Origin: Mycobacterium paraseoulense | GTDB lineage: Bacteria > Actinomycetota > Actinomycetes > Mycobacteriales > Mycobacteriaceae | Length of the DNA stretch: 64,000 bases | Direction: 5' to 3' | Assembly (NCBI RefSeq): GCF_010731655.1 | Contig: NZ_AP022619.1 | Coordinates: forward strand, 6,014,001-6,078,000 | Part shown: positions 1-11,563 of the stretch, in pieces | Position numbering within the stretch: position 1 is the stretch's first letter | Layout of the letters: the number at the start of each line of letters is the position of its first letter | Made by a program: the position numbers and the translations under genes | The notes under the pieces: model-generated | The model's input: only the letters and a program-made list of their open reading frames with translations | Told to the model about the DNA's origin: nothing | Database searches by the model: none

Positions 1-962
1 TGATGACCAGCCTGATCGCCGCCGGTGGTCTCAGCGCAGCCGGATTCGCCAGCGTCGGAACTCAATTCGTTCTCCAGATGGCGATCGGCCTGGCCGTCGG
101 GGTGATCGGCGGGCGCGCCCTGCTCGTCTTCATGCGCCGCGTGGCGCTGCCGAGCGAAGGCCTCTACCCGCTGCGAACGCTGGCATCGAGCCTGATGCTG
201 TACGGCATCGCCACGCTTGCACACGGATCGGGATTCCTGGCGGTGTTCGTCGCCGGCATCGTGATCGGCGACGCTCGCGCGCCCTACAAGCCGGAGATCA
301 AGCGCTTCCACGCCGCCCTGGCCGGCCTGGCCGAAATCGTCGCGTTTGTCGTGCTGGGTCTGACCGTCGACCTCGGCGTGCTCACCCATCCCGACGTGTG
401 GATTCCCGGGCTCGCTCTCGGAGTGGCCCTGACGGCGCTGATTCGTCCGCTGGCGGTCGGTGCCTGCCTGGTCGGCGTGCAACTCGAGCGAAACGAACGC
501 GTCTTCATACTGTTCGCCGGCCTCAAGGGCGCGGTCCCCATCCTGCTCGGCGAGTTGCTGCGCGCCGCGCACGTCCCCAACGCCGAGCGCCTCTACGGCA
601 TTGTCGTCGTCGTCGTGATCTTCTCGGTTCTGGTGCAGGGCAGCTCGGTCCCGGGCGTGGCAAAACTGTTGGAGCTGCCCATACGCATGGTGCAAACGCG
701 GCCGTGGGAGATAGGTGTCCGGCTCGCAGACGAACCGGAGGGGGTCCGTCGCTTCAGCGTTGCCCCCGGCTCTGCCGCCGAGGGATGCACGGTGGAGGGG
801 CTCAGTGACCGTGTCGGCGACATCTGGGTGAGCATCGTGGTCCGCACCACCGGCCTGGTGCCGGTGCGGGGTGACACCGAACTTCAGGCCGGCGACGAGG
901 TCGTCGTGCTGGCGGATCCCGAACTGCACGACACCCTGGCCGAGCTTTTCGGGCCCGCGTAG
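1..962 (+). CDS. Potassium/proton antiporter (NhaP2/CvrA type), C-terminal part
   Basis: The 5' end lies outside the window; the reading frame is open from the first bases and ends at TAG 960-962. The visible 319 residues contain about seven hydrophobic membrane segments typical of the second half of a CPA1-type cation/proton exchanger, with helices rich in Gly and Ala and charged residues between them. A soluble tail of about 80 residues follows (from about residue 237, starting near IGVRLADEPEGV). It has the alternating beta pattern of a TrkA-C/RCK-C ligand-binding domain, including LQAGDEVVVLADP. That combination is typical of NhaP2/CvrA K+/H+ antiporters, which export potassium or sodium at the inner membrane. 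Full-length family members have about 500 residues, so roughly a third is missing. Substrate specificity is inferred. Confidence 0.75.
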   Translation, partial: MTSLIAAGGLSAAGFASVGTQFVLQMAIGLAVGVIGGRALLVFMRRVALPSEGLYPLRTLASSLMLYGIATLAHGSGFLAVFVAGIVIGDARAPYKPEIKRFHAALAGLAEIVAFVVLGLTVDLGVLTHPDVWIPGLALGVALTALIRPLAVGACLVGVQLERNERVFILFAGLKGAVPILLGELLRAAHVPNAERLYGIVVVVVIFSVLVQGSSVPGVAKLLELPIRMVQTRPWEIGVRLADEPEGVRRFSVAPGSAAEGCTVEGLSDRVGDIWVSIVVRTTGLVPVRGDTELQAGDEVVVLADPELHDTLAELFGPA

Positions 963-1004
963 GCCGGCGACCTCCGGCTCCCTGCTGTTGCGGCGGTCGC
1001 TGCG

Positions 1005-1010
1005 TAGACT
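1005..1010 (+). promoter_or_regulatory. Probable leaderless -10 box of dxs
   Basis: TAGACT ends 6 nt before the dxs ATG at 1017, so transcription would start at or next to the A of the start codon. There is no Shine-Dalgarno sequence in front of dxs, which fits leaderless translation, common in mycobacteria. No convincing -35 hexamer was seen. Confidence 0.5.
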
Positions 1011-1016
1011 ATCGGG

Positions 1017-2930
1017 ATGCTGGAACAGATCCGCGGGCCCGCTGATCTGCAACACCTGTCGGGACAGCAGCTGCGCGAACTCGCCGCCGAGATTCGGGAG
1101 TTCCTGATCCACAAGGTCGCTGCCACCGGTGGACACCTCGGGCCCAACCTCGGGGTGGTCGAACTGACCCTGGCGCTGCATCGGGTGTTCGACTCGCCGC
1201 ACGACCCGATCATCTTCGACACCGGTCATCAGGCGTACGTCCACAAGATGCTGACCGGGCGCGCGCAGGATTTCGAGAGCCTGCGTAAGAAGGGCGGGCT
1301 GTCGGGCTATCCGTCGCGGGCGGAGAGCGAACACGACTGGGTGGAGTCCAGCCACGCCAGCGCGGCGCTGTCCTACGCCGACGGCCTGGCCAAGGCGTTC
1401 GAGCTGACCGGTCACCGCAACCGGCACGTGGTCGCCGTGGTCGGCGACGGCGCGCTCACCGGCGGCATGTGCTGGGAGGCGCTGAACAACATCGCGGCGT
1501 CGCGCCGCCCGGTGATCATCGTGGTCAACGACAACGGCCGCAGCTACGCGCCCACCATCGGCGGCGTCGCCGACCATCTGGCCACCCTGCGGCTGCAACC
1601 GGCCTACGAGCAGGCCCTGGAAAAGGGCCGCGAAGCGGTCCGCTCGCTGCCCCTGGTCGGCCAGATCGCGTACCGCTTCATGCACAGCGTCAAGGCCGGC
1701 ATCAAGGACTCCCTGTCGCCGCAGCTGCTGTTCACCGATCTCGGGCTCAAGTACGTCGGCCCGGTCGACGGCCACGACGAACGCGCGGTGGAGATGGCGC
1801 TGCGGCACGCGCGCGGTTTCGGCCGGCCGGTGATCGTGCACGTCGTCACCCGCAAGGGCATGGGTTTCGGCCCGGCGGAGGACGACGAGGCCGAGCAGAT
1901 GCATTCGTGCGGCGTCATCGACCCGGTCACCGGGCAGGCCACCAAGGTGGCCGGCCCCGGTTGGACCGCCACGTTCTCCGATGCGCTCATCGGCTATGCC
2001 AGGAAACGCCGCGACATCGTGGCCATCACCGCGGCGATGCCCGGCCCGACCGGGCTGAGCGCGTTCGGCCAGCAGTTCCCGGATCGCTTGTTCGACGTCG
2101 GCATCGCCGAGCAGCACGCCCTGACGTCGGCGGCGGGCCTGGCGATGGGCGGCATGCATCCGGTGGTGGCCATCTACTCGACCTTCCTCAACCGGGCCTT
2201 CGACCAGATCATGATGGACGTGGCACTGCACAAGCTGCCCGTCACCATGGTGCTCGACCGGGCCGGCGTGACCGGTTCGGACGGCGCGAGTCACAACGGC
2301 ATGTGGGACATGTCGATGCTGGGTATTGTGCCCGGCATGCGGGTGGCCGCGCCCCGCGACGCCACCCGGTTGCGCGAGGAACTCGGTGAGGCGCTGGACG
2401 TCAACGACGGTCCGACCGCGTTGCGGTTCCCCAAAGGTGATGTCGGCGAAGACATTCCGGCCCTCGAGCGGCGCTCGGGTGTTGACGTGCTCGCTGTGCC
2501 GGCCGCCGGGCTGAACCATGACGTGCTGCTGGTGGGTGTCGGCGCATTCGTCCCGATGGCGCTGGAGGTCGCCAAGCGGCTGCACAACCAGGGGATCGGT
2601 GTGACGGTGATCGACCCGCGTTGGGTGCTACCGGTGTCCGAGGGGGTCATCGAGCTCGCCGCGCAGCACAAACTGGTCGTCACGTGCGAGGACAACGGCG
2701 TCAGCGGCGGCGTCGGGTCGGCGGTGTCCGCGGCCCTGCGCGCCGCGGAGATCGACGTGCCCTGTCGCGACGTGGGCCTGCCGCAGCGGTTCTACGAACA
2801 CGCTTCGCGGGGTGAGCTGCTGGCCGACCTGGGGCTGACGGATCAGGACGTGGCCCGCCGCGTCACCGGCTGGGTCGCGGCGCTGGGCAGCGCCGTCACC
2901 GAAGCGGAGATCCGCGAGCACCTCGACTAG
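1017..2930 (+). CDS. dxs: 1-deoxy-D-xylulose-5-phosphate synthase
   Basis: This 637-residue protein is the first enzyme of the MEP isoprenoid pathway. It condenses pyruvate and glyceraldehyde-3-phosphate with thiamine diphosphate, supplying precursors for menaquinone and decaprenyl phosphate. The ThDP site is visible as GDG at residues 143-145 followed by NN and VVNDN, the usual metal and diphosphate motif. The N-terminal [18 protein letters not shown] and central DVGIAEQHA blocks are also typical of DXS. Length is normal for the family. It appears to be translated from a leaderless transcript (box at 1005). Its last 4 nt overlap the 3' end of the convergent RNase D-like gene. Position next to echA15 and hemE matches dxs1 of M. 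tuberculosis. Confidence 0.95.
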   Translation: MLEQIRGPADLQHLSGQQLRELAAEIREFLIHKVAATGGHLGPNLGVVELTLALHRVFDSPHDPIIFDTGHQAYVHKMLTGRAQDFESLRKKGGLSGYPSRAESEHDWVESSHASAALSYADGLAKAFELTGHRNRHVVAVVGDGALTGGMCWEALNNIAASRRPVIIVVNDNGRSYAPTIGGVADHLATLRLQPAYEQALEKGREAVRSLPLVGQIAYRFMHSVKAGIKDSLSPQLLFTDLGLKYVGPVDGHDERAVEMALRHARGFGRPVIVHVVTRKGMGFGPAEDDEAEQMHSCGVIDPVTGQATKVAGPGWTATFSDALIGYARKRRDIVAITAAMPGPTGLSAFGQQFPDRLFDVGIAEQHALTSAAGLAMGGMHPVVAIYSTFLNRAFDQIMMDVALHKLPVTMVLDRAGVTGSDGASHNGMWDMSMLGIVPGMRVAAPRDATRLREELGEALDVNDGPTALRFPKGDVGEDIPALERRSGVDVLAVPAAGLNHDVLLVGVGAFVPMALEVAKRLHNQGIGVTVIDPRWVLPVSEGVIELAAQHKLVVTCEDNGVSGGVGSAVSAALRAAEIDVPCRDVGLPQRFYEHASRGELLADLGLTDQDVARRVTGWVAALGSAVTEAEIREHLD

Positions 2931-4234
2931 TCGGCGCCGCCGTCGTCGGGCGGCTGCAATGCGCGGGCCAGCGGGGGATCCACCAATTCCCGCTGCCACG
3001 GCCGCGCCTGCCCGGCTCGCAGGAACTCTTCGACCGCCTCGAGGGGGTCGGGCGCGGGCTGCCAATCCCAGCACAGCCGCCGCACCAGGTCGGGTGAGAC
3101 CAGGTTCTCGGTGGGGACGTTGACCTGCTCCGACACCTGTGACAGCGCCGCGCGCGCCGCCTCCAGCCGCGCGGCGGCCTCCGGTTTGCGCCGGCTCCAC
3201 CGCGCCGGCGGCGGCGGTCCGTTCGGCTGTTCGGCGTCCGCAGGCTGATTCTTGGTCTGCCGTGCCGCTTCGAGTGCCGCCAGCCACGTGGCGGCGCTGC
3301 GACGTTGGTTGCGCCCCCCGAACACCGGCAGCGCGGTGAGGTCCTCGATGGTCTTCGGGTCGGCGATGGCGGCCTCGATGATGGCCGAGTCCGGCAGGAT
3401 GCGTCGCGGCGCGATGTCGCGGCGCTGGGCGATGCGGTCGCGCGTCAGCCATAGCTCGCGAACCGCGGCCAGGGCGCGCCGGTCGCGCACCCGATGAATC
3501 CCCGACGTGCGCCGCCACCGATCCGGTCGCGCCGCCGCGCTGGGATCCCGGGAACCCGCACCCAGCAGATAGTCGAATTCCTCTGCCGCCCAACCGCTTT
3601 TGCCCTGCTGGCCGAGGATGCCGGCGATCGCCCCGCGCAGCTCGATCAGCAGTTCCACGTCCAGGGCCGCGTAATTGAGCCATTCCTCGGGCAGGGGGCG
3701 TTTGGACCAATCCGCCGCCCCGTGGCCCTTGGCCAATCCGGCACCCAACAGCCGCTCCACCATGGTCGCCAGGTTCACCCGCTCGAACCCGGCCAGCCGA
3801 CCGGCCAGTTCGGTGTCGTAGAGCGCCGGTGGCCGCAAGCCGACCTCCGCCAGGCAGGGCAGGTCCTGGTCGGCGGAATGCAGGATCCATTCGTCCCCGC
3901 TCAGCACCTCGGCGACGGGTCGAAGCGCCTCCAGCGGATCGGCGCCGTGGCTGACCGGGTCGATGAGCACGGTGCCGGCGCCGGCCCGCCGGATCTGAAT
4001 CAGGTAGGCGCGGTTGGAGTACCGGAAACCAGAGGCCCGCTCGGCGTCCACCGCGAACGGTCCGCTGCCACGGTCCAGGAGCTCCGCCGCCGCCTCGATC
4101 TGGCGGACGGTCACCGACAGGTCCGGAATCCCTTCGGCGGGACGCACCAGCGGGGTGGGTTGGGGCTCGGCGCTGTCGGGCTCGGTGCTGCCGGGCCCGG
4201 TGCTGCCGGGCCCGTCGGCCTCCGGTTCGCACAT
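2927..4234 (-). CDS. RNase D-like 3'-5' exoribonuclease with HRDC domain
   Basis: This 435-residue protein carries the DEDD exonuclease signatures: DxE at residues 63-65, an Asp in HSADQDL near 124, and YxxxD ending at Asp192. A helical HRDC-type nucleic-acid-binding region follows at about 240-320. It should trim RNA 3' ends, for example during tRNA or rRNA maturation. The N-terminal 30 residues are a low-complexity Gly/Ser/Pro/Glu stretch encoded by imperfect tandem repeats of TGCTGCCGGGCCCG (about 4180-4215), so the start is less certain than the core. It runs convergent to dxs (4-nt overlap) and lies 1 nt downstream of the DUF3000 gene, indicating co-transcription with it. It matches Rv2681 by position. 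Confidence 0.85.
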   Translation of the reverse strand: MCEPEADGPGSTGPGSTEPDSAEPQPTPLVRPAEGIPDLSVTVRQIEAAAELLDRGSGPFAVDAERASGFRYSNRAYLIQIRRAGAGTVLIDPVSHGADPLEALRPVAEVLSGDEWILHSADQDLPCLAEVGLRPPALYDTELAGRLAGFERVNLATMVERLLGAGLAKGHGAADWSKRPLPEEWLNYAALDVELLIELRGAIAGILGQQGKSGWAAEEFDYLLGAGSRDPSAAARPDRWRRTSGIHRVRDRRALAAVRELWLTRDRIAQRRDIAPRRILPDSAIIEAAIADPKTIEDLTALPVFGGRNQRRSAATWLAALEAARQTKNQPADAEQPNGPPPPARWSRRKPEAAARLEAARAALSQVSEQVNVPTENLVSPDLVRRLCWDWQPAPDPLEAVEEFLRAGQARPWQRELVDPPLARALQPPDDGGAD

Positions 4235-4235
4235 G

Positions 4236-4871
4236 TCAGGCGCGGGACCTCGAGCTCAGGTCGGTGACGCCCGTCGGCGGCAGGCCCGCCGCATGTTCCA
4301 GCACCTCGCAGAAGGCCTCGACATGGACCCCGACCTGCGGCGTGGTCGCCGTCCACGACGCCCGCAGCTCCAGCTGGTGGGCGCGCGGCGGACCGGAGAT
4401 GTCGCCGTAGCGCACCGACGTGGTGGCGGTGACGGTGCCGCCCAGGGCGGTGACCTGCTCCATCCGGGATTCCAGCGCGTCGACCAGCCAGCTCCACGCC
4501 ACCTCCGGCAGCAGGGGGTCGACGGCCTCGCTGGGGTCCAGATCGGCCTGGATGTAGGCGACCAGGCGGATGGTGCCGTCCCAGGCGTCGGCGCCTTCCG
4601 GGTCGTACAGCAGGATCAGGCGGCCGAAGGCGTCGCCCTCGGATCGCTCGGGGACGATCTCGCAGTCGGGATGTTTGACCTCGGCCCCCAGCGCGTAGCT
4701 GAAGGGCGCCAGGCGTTGCGGCGGGCGGATGGGGCCCAGCTCGATTTCCTGCCGCACGGTGACGCCGTTCATCGCCGCGACCGCCTCGCGGAAGGGCTCC
4801 GGTTCAGCTGAGGTCACTTGGCGCCGCTCCTGTTCATCCCGGCCACTTTGCGGCGGCGCGGCGTACGTCAT
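4236..4871 (-). CDS. DUF3000 family protein
   Basis: This 211-residue protein of unknown function is conserved in actinobacteria and sits in the position of Rv2680. The chosen ATG at 4871 gives MTYAAPPQ. It is preceded by GAGGAG about 9 nt upstream and gives the length usual for the family; a longer in-frame start at 4979 adds 36 low-complexity residues and is unlikely. The protein is soluble with no signal peptide. The core (GRLILLYDPEGADAWDG, then EVAWSWLVDAL) looks like a mixed alpha/beta domain. It is separated by 1 nt from the downstream RNase D-like gene, so the two probably form an operon. No catalytic motif was recognised. Confidence 0.8.
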   Translation of the reverse strand: MTYAAPPQSGRDEQERRQVTSAEPEPFREAVAAMNGVTVRQEIELGPIRPPQRLAPFSYALGAEVKHPDCEIVPERSEGDAFGRLILLYDPEGADAWDGTIRLVAYIQADLDPSEAVDPLLPEVAWSWLVDALESRMEQVTALGGTVTATTSVRYGDISGPPRAHQLELRASWTATTPQVGVHVEAFCEVLEHAAGLPPTGVTDLSSRSRA

Positions 4872-5047
4872 GAGGGCCGCTCCTCGGCGTCGTAGCCGTC
4901 CCCGGCAAGCGGGGCGTGCCCCCACTGCATCGTCGCGGTGCGGGTCACAGGGTCCGACGGTAGACCCATCGGCCGACACGCGGAATCAGGCGCGCCGACC
5001 GCTATCAAGCCGTTACCAGACCTCATGGGACAGCGTATCGCGCCTGC

Positions 5048-5881
5048 TCAGGGGGCGGATCCGCCGGTGAACCGGGCCGGGCGCTTCTCGCGATGCGCGG
5101 CGAGGCCTTCCTGCACGTCGGGGCCGCTGAAGCTGAGGAATTCCAGGCCGAGCGAGGTCTCGAAGGTGGGCGCGAACATGCGGTACCAGGAGTTGAGGCT
5201 GTGCTTGGTCCAGCGGATGGCGTTCTGCGCCCCGCGCGCCAGGTCCTCGGCGATCCGCGTCGCGGTGGACAGCACGTCGTCGTCGTCGACGCAGGTCGAC
5301 ACCAGCCCGATGCGCTCGGCTTCCTCGCCCAGCAGCGTCTCGCAGGTGAGCAGGTAGTACTTGGCCTTGGCCATGCCGACCAGCAGCGGCCAGCAGATGG
5401 CGGCGTGGTCGCCCGCGGCCACGCCCAGCTTGGTGTGCCCGTCGATGAGTTTCGCGGTGCGCCCCGCCACGGAGATGTCGGCGAGCAGGGCCACCACCAG
5501 CCCGGCCCCGACGGCGGGGCCCCGGATCGCCGAGACGACGGGCTTGTCGAAGTTCACCAGGTTGAGCACCAGGTCGCGGGCCTCCCGCATGATGCGCATC
5601 CGGTCCTCGTAGTCGCCGATGGTCTCGGCGATCAGGTCGAAGCTGCCGCCGGAGGAGAACGCCTTGCCCTCACCGCGGACCAGCACCACGCGCACGTCGG
5701 GGTCGCGGGCGATCGCCGGCCAGATGTCGGCGAGGTCGCGGTGCATCTGCGGCCCGACCGAGTTGAGGCCGGGGGCGTCGAGAACCAGCGTCAGGATGCC
5801 TTCGAGGCCGGTTTTGTCGCCCACTTCGCAGCGCAGGCTGGGGAACTGGTCGTAGCTGACCGGTGGGTGGCTGACTGGCAC
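5048..5881 (-). CDS. echA15: Enoyl-CoA hydratase/isomerase family protein
   Basis: This 277-residue crotonase-fold protein has the CoA-binding and oxyanion-hole segments [11 protein letters not shown] (about residues 73-83) and [18 protein letters not shown] (about 116-133). It likely hydrates or isomerises enoyl-CoA thioesters in lipid breakdown. The residue following the second glycine-rich loop differs from the canonical Glu positions of hydratases, so the exact reaction is open. It starts at GTG 5881. A TAGTAT box 8 nt upstream suggests a leaderless or near-leaderless start. It is divergent from hemE across a 47-nt gap. The symbol is assigned by synteny with Rv2679. Confidence 0.85.
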   Translation of the reverse strand: MPVSHPPVSYDQFPSLRCEVGDKTGLEGILTLVLDAPGLNSVGPQMHRDLADIWPAIARDPDVRVVLVRGEGKAFSSGGSFDLIAETIGDYEDRMRIMREARDLVLNLVNFDKPVVSAIRGPAVGAGLVVALLADISVAGRTAKLIDGHTKLGVAAGDHAAICWPLLVGMAKAKYYLLTCETLLGEEAERIGLVSTCVDDDDVLSTATRIAEDLARGAQNAIRWTKHSLNSWYRMFAPTFETSLGLEFLSFSGPDVQEGLAAHREKRPARFTGGSAP

Positions 5882-5928
5882 GGTCGTCGATACTACGCAG
5901 CGGGGCCGTCATGGCAGCATTGAGGACA

Positions 5929-6974
5929 ATGAGTACTCGCCGCGACCTCCCCGAGTCGCCGTATCTGGCCGCCGTCACCGGTGGGAAGCCCGGCCGGATC
6001 CCGGTGTGGTTCATGCGGCAGGCGGGCCGTTCGCTGCCCGAATACCGCGCGCTGCGGGCCCAGACCGACATGCTGTCGGCCTGCTTCGACGCCGAGTTGG
6101 TCTGCGAGATCACCCTGCAGCCGGTGCGCCGGCACGACGTCGACGCGGCGATCTTGTTCTCCGACATCGTGGTGCCGCTGCTCGGCGCGGGCGTCGACCT
6201 GGACATCGTCGCGGGCGTCGGGCCGGTGATCGCGTCGCCGGTGCGCACCTCCGCCGACGTCGACGCGATGAAACCCCTCGACCGGCAACGGATTCAACCG
6301 GTATCCGACGCGGTCACGCTGTTGGTGGCCGCGCTCGGCGACGTCCCGCTGATCGGGTTCGCGGGCGCCCCGTTCACCCTGGCGTCGTACCTCATCGAGG
6401 GCGGCCCGAGCCGCCACCACGCCCGCACCAAGGCGATGATGTTCGCCGAACCGGACAGCTGGCATGCGCTGATGGAAAAGCTGACCGACATCACCGTCGG
6501 CTTCCTGCGGGCGCAGCTCGAAGCGGGGGTGGACGCCATCCAGGTGTTCGACTCGTGGGCGGGCGCGCTGTCGCTCGCCGACTACCGCACCCACGTGCAA
6601 CCGCACAGCGCCAGGGTGTTCGGCGCGCTGGCCGAGCACGGCGTGCCGATGACGCACTTCGGCGTCGGCACCGCCGAACTGCTGGGCGCCATGTCGGCCG
6701 TCGGCGCGACGGTGGTGGGTGTGGACTGGCGAACGTCGCTCACCGACGCGGCCGCCCGGGTCGCGGCGGGCACGGCGCTGCAGGGCAACCTCGATCCGGT
6801 GGTGGCGCTGGCCGGCTGGCCGGTGGTGGAGCGCGCGGCGCGGGCCGTGGTCGAGGACGGGCGCCGCGCCGTCGACGCGGGCGCGAGCGGTCACGTCTTC
6901 AACCTGGGTCACGGCGTGCTGCCGGAGACCGACCCCGGTGTGCTGACCGATCTGGTGTCGCTGGTCCACTCCCT

Positions 6975-6978
<4 letters not shown>
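5929..6978 (+). CDS. hemE: Uroporphyrinogen decarboxylase
   Basis: HemE decarboxylates uroporphyrinogen III to coproporphyrinogen III in the cytoplasm. The signature [16 protein letters not shown] with its Arg-rich substrate-binding loop is at residues 24-39. The [14 protein letters not shown] and DSWAGALS segments are also diagnostic. I chose ATG 5929 (349 residues, starting MSTRRDLP) because it aligns with remembered mycobacterial HemE N-termini and has GAGG just upstream; ATG 5911 would add six residues. Its stop overlaps the start of hemY (ATGA at 6975-6978), so the two are translationally coupled. It is the first gene of a heme operon. Confidence 0.93.
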
Positions 6979-9031
<2,053 letters not shown>

Positions 9032-9062
9032 CGGCACCGACGACGATGCAGAGCGGCGCCCA

Positions 9063-9812
9063 ATGACTACGCCCGACGTCACCGACCCGGCCCGATTCGA
9101 GGAGATGTACCGCGACGACCGGACGTCGCACGGGTTGCCCGCCGCCACGCCGTGGGACATCGGCGGCCCCCAGCCGGTGGTGCAGCGGCTGGTCGCCCTC
9201 GGCGCCGTCAAGGGCGAGGTGCTCGACCCGGGCACCGGGCCCGGCCACCACGCGATCTACTACGCGTCCAAGGGCTACCGTGCCACCGGCATCGACGGAT
9301 CCGCGAGTGCGCTGGAGCGGGCCCGCGAAAACGCGCGCCAGGCCGGGGTTTCGGTCAACTTCGAGCTGGCCGACGCCACCAAGCTCGACGGCCTGGACGG
9401 CCGGTTCGACACCGTCGTCGACTGCGCCTTCTACCACACCTTCAGCACCGATCCCGAGTTGCAACGGTCCTACGTGCAGGCGCTGCGCCGGGCCACCAAG
9501 CCGGGGGCGCGGCTGTACATGTTCGAATTCGGCGAACACGACGTCAACGGCTTCAAGATGATGCGGTCGTTGTCCGAGAAGGACTTTCGTGACGTGCTGC
9601 CGCACGGCGGCTGGGAGATCACGTATCTGGGGCCGACGACGTACCTGGTGAACATCAGCGTCGAGCAGATCGAGATGATGGCCGCGCGCAATCCCGACAT
9701 GGCCGATCAGGTGCAGGAGCTGCTGAAGCGGTTCCGGGCGATGGAGCCGTGGCTGGAGCGCGGCCGGGTGCACGCCCCGTTCTGGGAAGTGCACGCCACC
9801 CGCGTGGACTGA
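9063..9812 (+). CDS. SAM-dependent class I methyltransferase
   Basis: This 249-residue protein has the SAM-binding motif I VLDPGTGPGHHA (around residues 55-66), an acidic residue at the end of the second strand (TGIDGSA) and a motif IV-like TVVDCAFYH. It therefore adopts the Rossmann methyltransferase fold; the substrate is unknown. It begins 31 nt after chdC in the same direction and is probably the last gene of the heme operon, in the position of Rv2675c. A role linked to heme or quinone metabolism is only suggested by the neighbours. It is convergent with msrB. Confidence 0.82.
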   Translation: MTTPDVTDPARFEEMYRDDRTSHGLPAATPWDIGGPQPVVQRLVALGAVKGEVLDPGTGPGHHAIYYASKGYRATGIDGSASALERARENARQAGVSVNFELADATKLDGLDGRFDTVVDCAFYHTFSTDPELQRSYVQALRRATKPGARLYMFEFGEHDVNGFKMMRSLSEKDFRDVLPHGGWEITYLGPTTYLVNISVEQIEMMAARNPDMADQVQELLKRFRAMEPWLERGRVHAPFWEVHATRVD

Positions 9813-9826
9813 TTTCGCCGCCGGGA

Positions 9827-10237
9827 CTAAGCTCCCGCCGGCACCAGGCGCAGCGAGATCGAGTTGATGCAGTAACGCTGATCGGTCGGGGTGGGATAGC
9901 CCTCGCCGGTGAACACGTGGCCCAGGTGGCTGTGGCAGTTCGCGCACAGCACCTCGGTGCGCGTGGTGCCCATCGAGTGGTCGGGCCGCAGGATCACCGC
10001 GTCGGAGTTCGCCGGGTCGAAGAACGACGGCCATCCGCAGTGCGACTCGAACTTCTCCGTGCTGCGGAACAATTCGGCGCCGCAGGCCCGGCACTGGTAG
10101 ACGCCTTCGGTTTTGGTGTCCGTGTATTCACCGGTGAAGGGCCGCTCGGTGCCGGCGCGGCGCAGCACCTCGAACTCCTGCGGGTTCAGCTTTCGGCGCC
10201 ACTCGTCGTCGGACAGTTGCACCTTCGGACTCGTCAT
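9827..10237 (-). CDS. msrB: Peptide-methionine (R)-S-oxide reductase
   Basis: This 136-residue MsrB reduces R-methionine sulfoxide in proteins. Two zinc-binding CxxC pairs are seen at Cys49/Cys52 and Cys98/Cys101. The catalytic Cys123 lies in the diagnostic RYCINSISLRL motif, and HCGWPSF contains a further conserved Cys67. The length is typical for a single-domain MsrB. Its ATG overlaps the end of aftC by 4 nt (10234-10237), so it is translationally coupled downstream of aftC. It matches Rv2674. Confidence 0.93.
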   Translation of the reverse strand: MTSPKVQLSDDEWRRKLNPQEFEVLRRAGTERPFTGEYTDTKTEGVYQCRACGAELFRSTEKFESHCGWPSFFDPANSDAVILRPDHSMGTTRTEVLCANCHSHLGHVFTGEGYPTPTDQRYCINSISLRLVPAGA

Positions 10238-11544
10238 GCCTCCACGCTAGCGCGATCCGACTTGGGCGGCAGCCACGCCGGATCGATGCCCTCGTCCAGC
10301 CGGTCCTCGGCCTTGGCGTCCAGGTAGCGGAAGTACAGCACGGTGAACGCCACGATCAGCAACAGCGACCAGCCGTAGGTGATCTTCAGATAATGCAGCG
10401 CGCGGCCGTATCTCATCCATCGGTAAATCAGCCAGTCGTCCAGCGTCATGAAGCCGTAGATGCCCAGCCACGCCGGCCAGTTGCGGATCAGCGAGTTGGG
10501 CAGCACCACGGTCATCAGGAACGGGAATAGCATCATCGAGTAGTAGCCCTGGGCCAGCGACAGCACCAGCCACGACCACAGCAGCAGCACGCCCGACGAA
10601 CCGGTGAACCAGAACAGCGGGTCGCGGGTGCGGTAATAGCGGTACAGCAGCCACAGAGCGCCGATGGCCAGCAGGGTGAATAGGATTCGCAGGAAGACGA
10701 TCAACCAGGTGGGCAGGCCGAAGTAGACGCCGTTGCCCTCGATCGAGCTGTTGAAATAGTCCCGCGTGCCCAGGATGTAGGGCACCGTCTTGGTGACGAA
10801 GTCCATGGGATCGCTGACCAGGGGCCACGCGGCCAGGTTGACGACGACGGGCACCGCCACGGCCGGGACCAGGGCGCGCCACTGGCGGTTCAGCAGGGGC
10901 AGCAGGAGCAGCGGCCCCAGGACCGGTTTGAGCGTGAGTGTGAGGCCGATCGCCAGCCCGGCCCACCACTGGCGGCTGGCCCGGCCATCCAGCAGCCAGC
11001 GCAGGTACAGCACCTCCGCCAGCAGCACGCACCCGTTGATGTTGGTGAAGACCAGCGTGCTGGTCACGCTTTCCGTGCAGAACATCGCCAGCAGCAGGGC
11101 GGGTGCGGCCACCGACGACAGCGTGAACTTGAACAACCGCAGCAGCAGGTACCAGGCGATCAGGATGGCGACGGTGTTGATCAGGACGAACAGATACCGC
11201 GACGGCGTGAAGGACAGGTAGCCGAACGGGGCCATCAGCAGCGTGCCGCCGGGCGGATACAGGTAGTGCGGGTCGACGTAGTCGAAGTGCTCGTTGTAGA
11301 TGTCCCAGCCGTGCCGGAAGTTGAGGACCGCGCGGTACACCGGCTTGAAGTCGTCGGTGATGTTGCCGTTGAGGGTGAGGATGATGCTGCGGTGCAGGAC
11401 CGAGAAGATCGCGATCGGCCACAGCGCCGACCGCAGTATCGTCGCGGTGCTCGGCGGGCCGCTGCGGGGGCGGAAGGCGGCCAGCACCCGATCGCGCGGG
11501 CCGGTTCGGGTCGAGTCAGCTGCCGTCACCAGCGCACCGTACAC
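10234..11544 (-). CDS. aftC: Alpha-(1->3)-arabinofuranosyltransferase AftC
   Basis: This 436-residue polytopic membrane glycosyltransferase of GT-C fold has about ten hydrophobic segments. It transfers arabinofuranose from decaprenylphosphoryl arabinose to make 3,5-branches in arabinogalactan and lipoarabinomannan. The acidic pair Asp64/Asp65 in NGNITDDFKPVYR, in the first extracytoplasmic loop, is the expected GT-C catalytic motif. The following GWDIYNEHFDYVDPHYLYP is highly characteristic of AftC. It is the upstream gene of an aftC-msrB pair with a 4-nt overlap. Synteny with Rv2673 supports the call. Confidence 0.92.
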   Translation of the reverse strand: MYGALVTAADSTRTGPRDRVLAAFRPRSGPPSTATILRSALWPIAIFSVLHRSIILTLNGNITDDFKPVYRAVLNFRHGWDIYNEHFDYVDPHYLYPPGGTLLMAPFGYLSFTPSRYLFVLINTVAILIAWYLLLRLFKFTLSSVAAPALLLAMFCTESVTSTLVFTNINGCVLLAEVLYLRWLLDGRASRQWWAGLAIGLTLTLKPVLGPLLLLPLLNRQWRALVPAVAVPVVVNLAAWPLVSDPMDFVTKTVPYILGTRDYFNSSIEGNGVYFGLPTWLIVFLRILFTLLAIGALWLLYRYYRTRDPLFWFTGSSGVLLLWSWLVLSLAQGYYSMMLFPFLMTVVLPNSLIRNWPAWLGIYGFMTLDDWLIYRWMRYGRALHYLKITYGWSLLLIVAFTVLYFRYLDAKAEDRLDEGIDPAWLPPKSDRASVEA

Positions 11545-11563
11545 CGGACGCCCACCCCGAATG

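Noticed and set aside
2628..4232. 534-codon minus-strand frame covering the RNase D-like gene and the end of dxs
   Set aside because: The RNase D-like frame has clear DEDD motifs; this one is low-complexity Arg/Gly/Ala.
9818..9840. GGGACTAAGCTCCC-like sequence resembling half of a DosR box or a terminator
   Set aside because: It sits at the 3' ends of two convergent genes and covers the msrB stop; symmetry is imperfect, so neither an operator nor a strong hairpin is supported.
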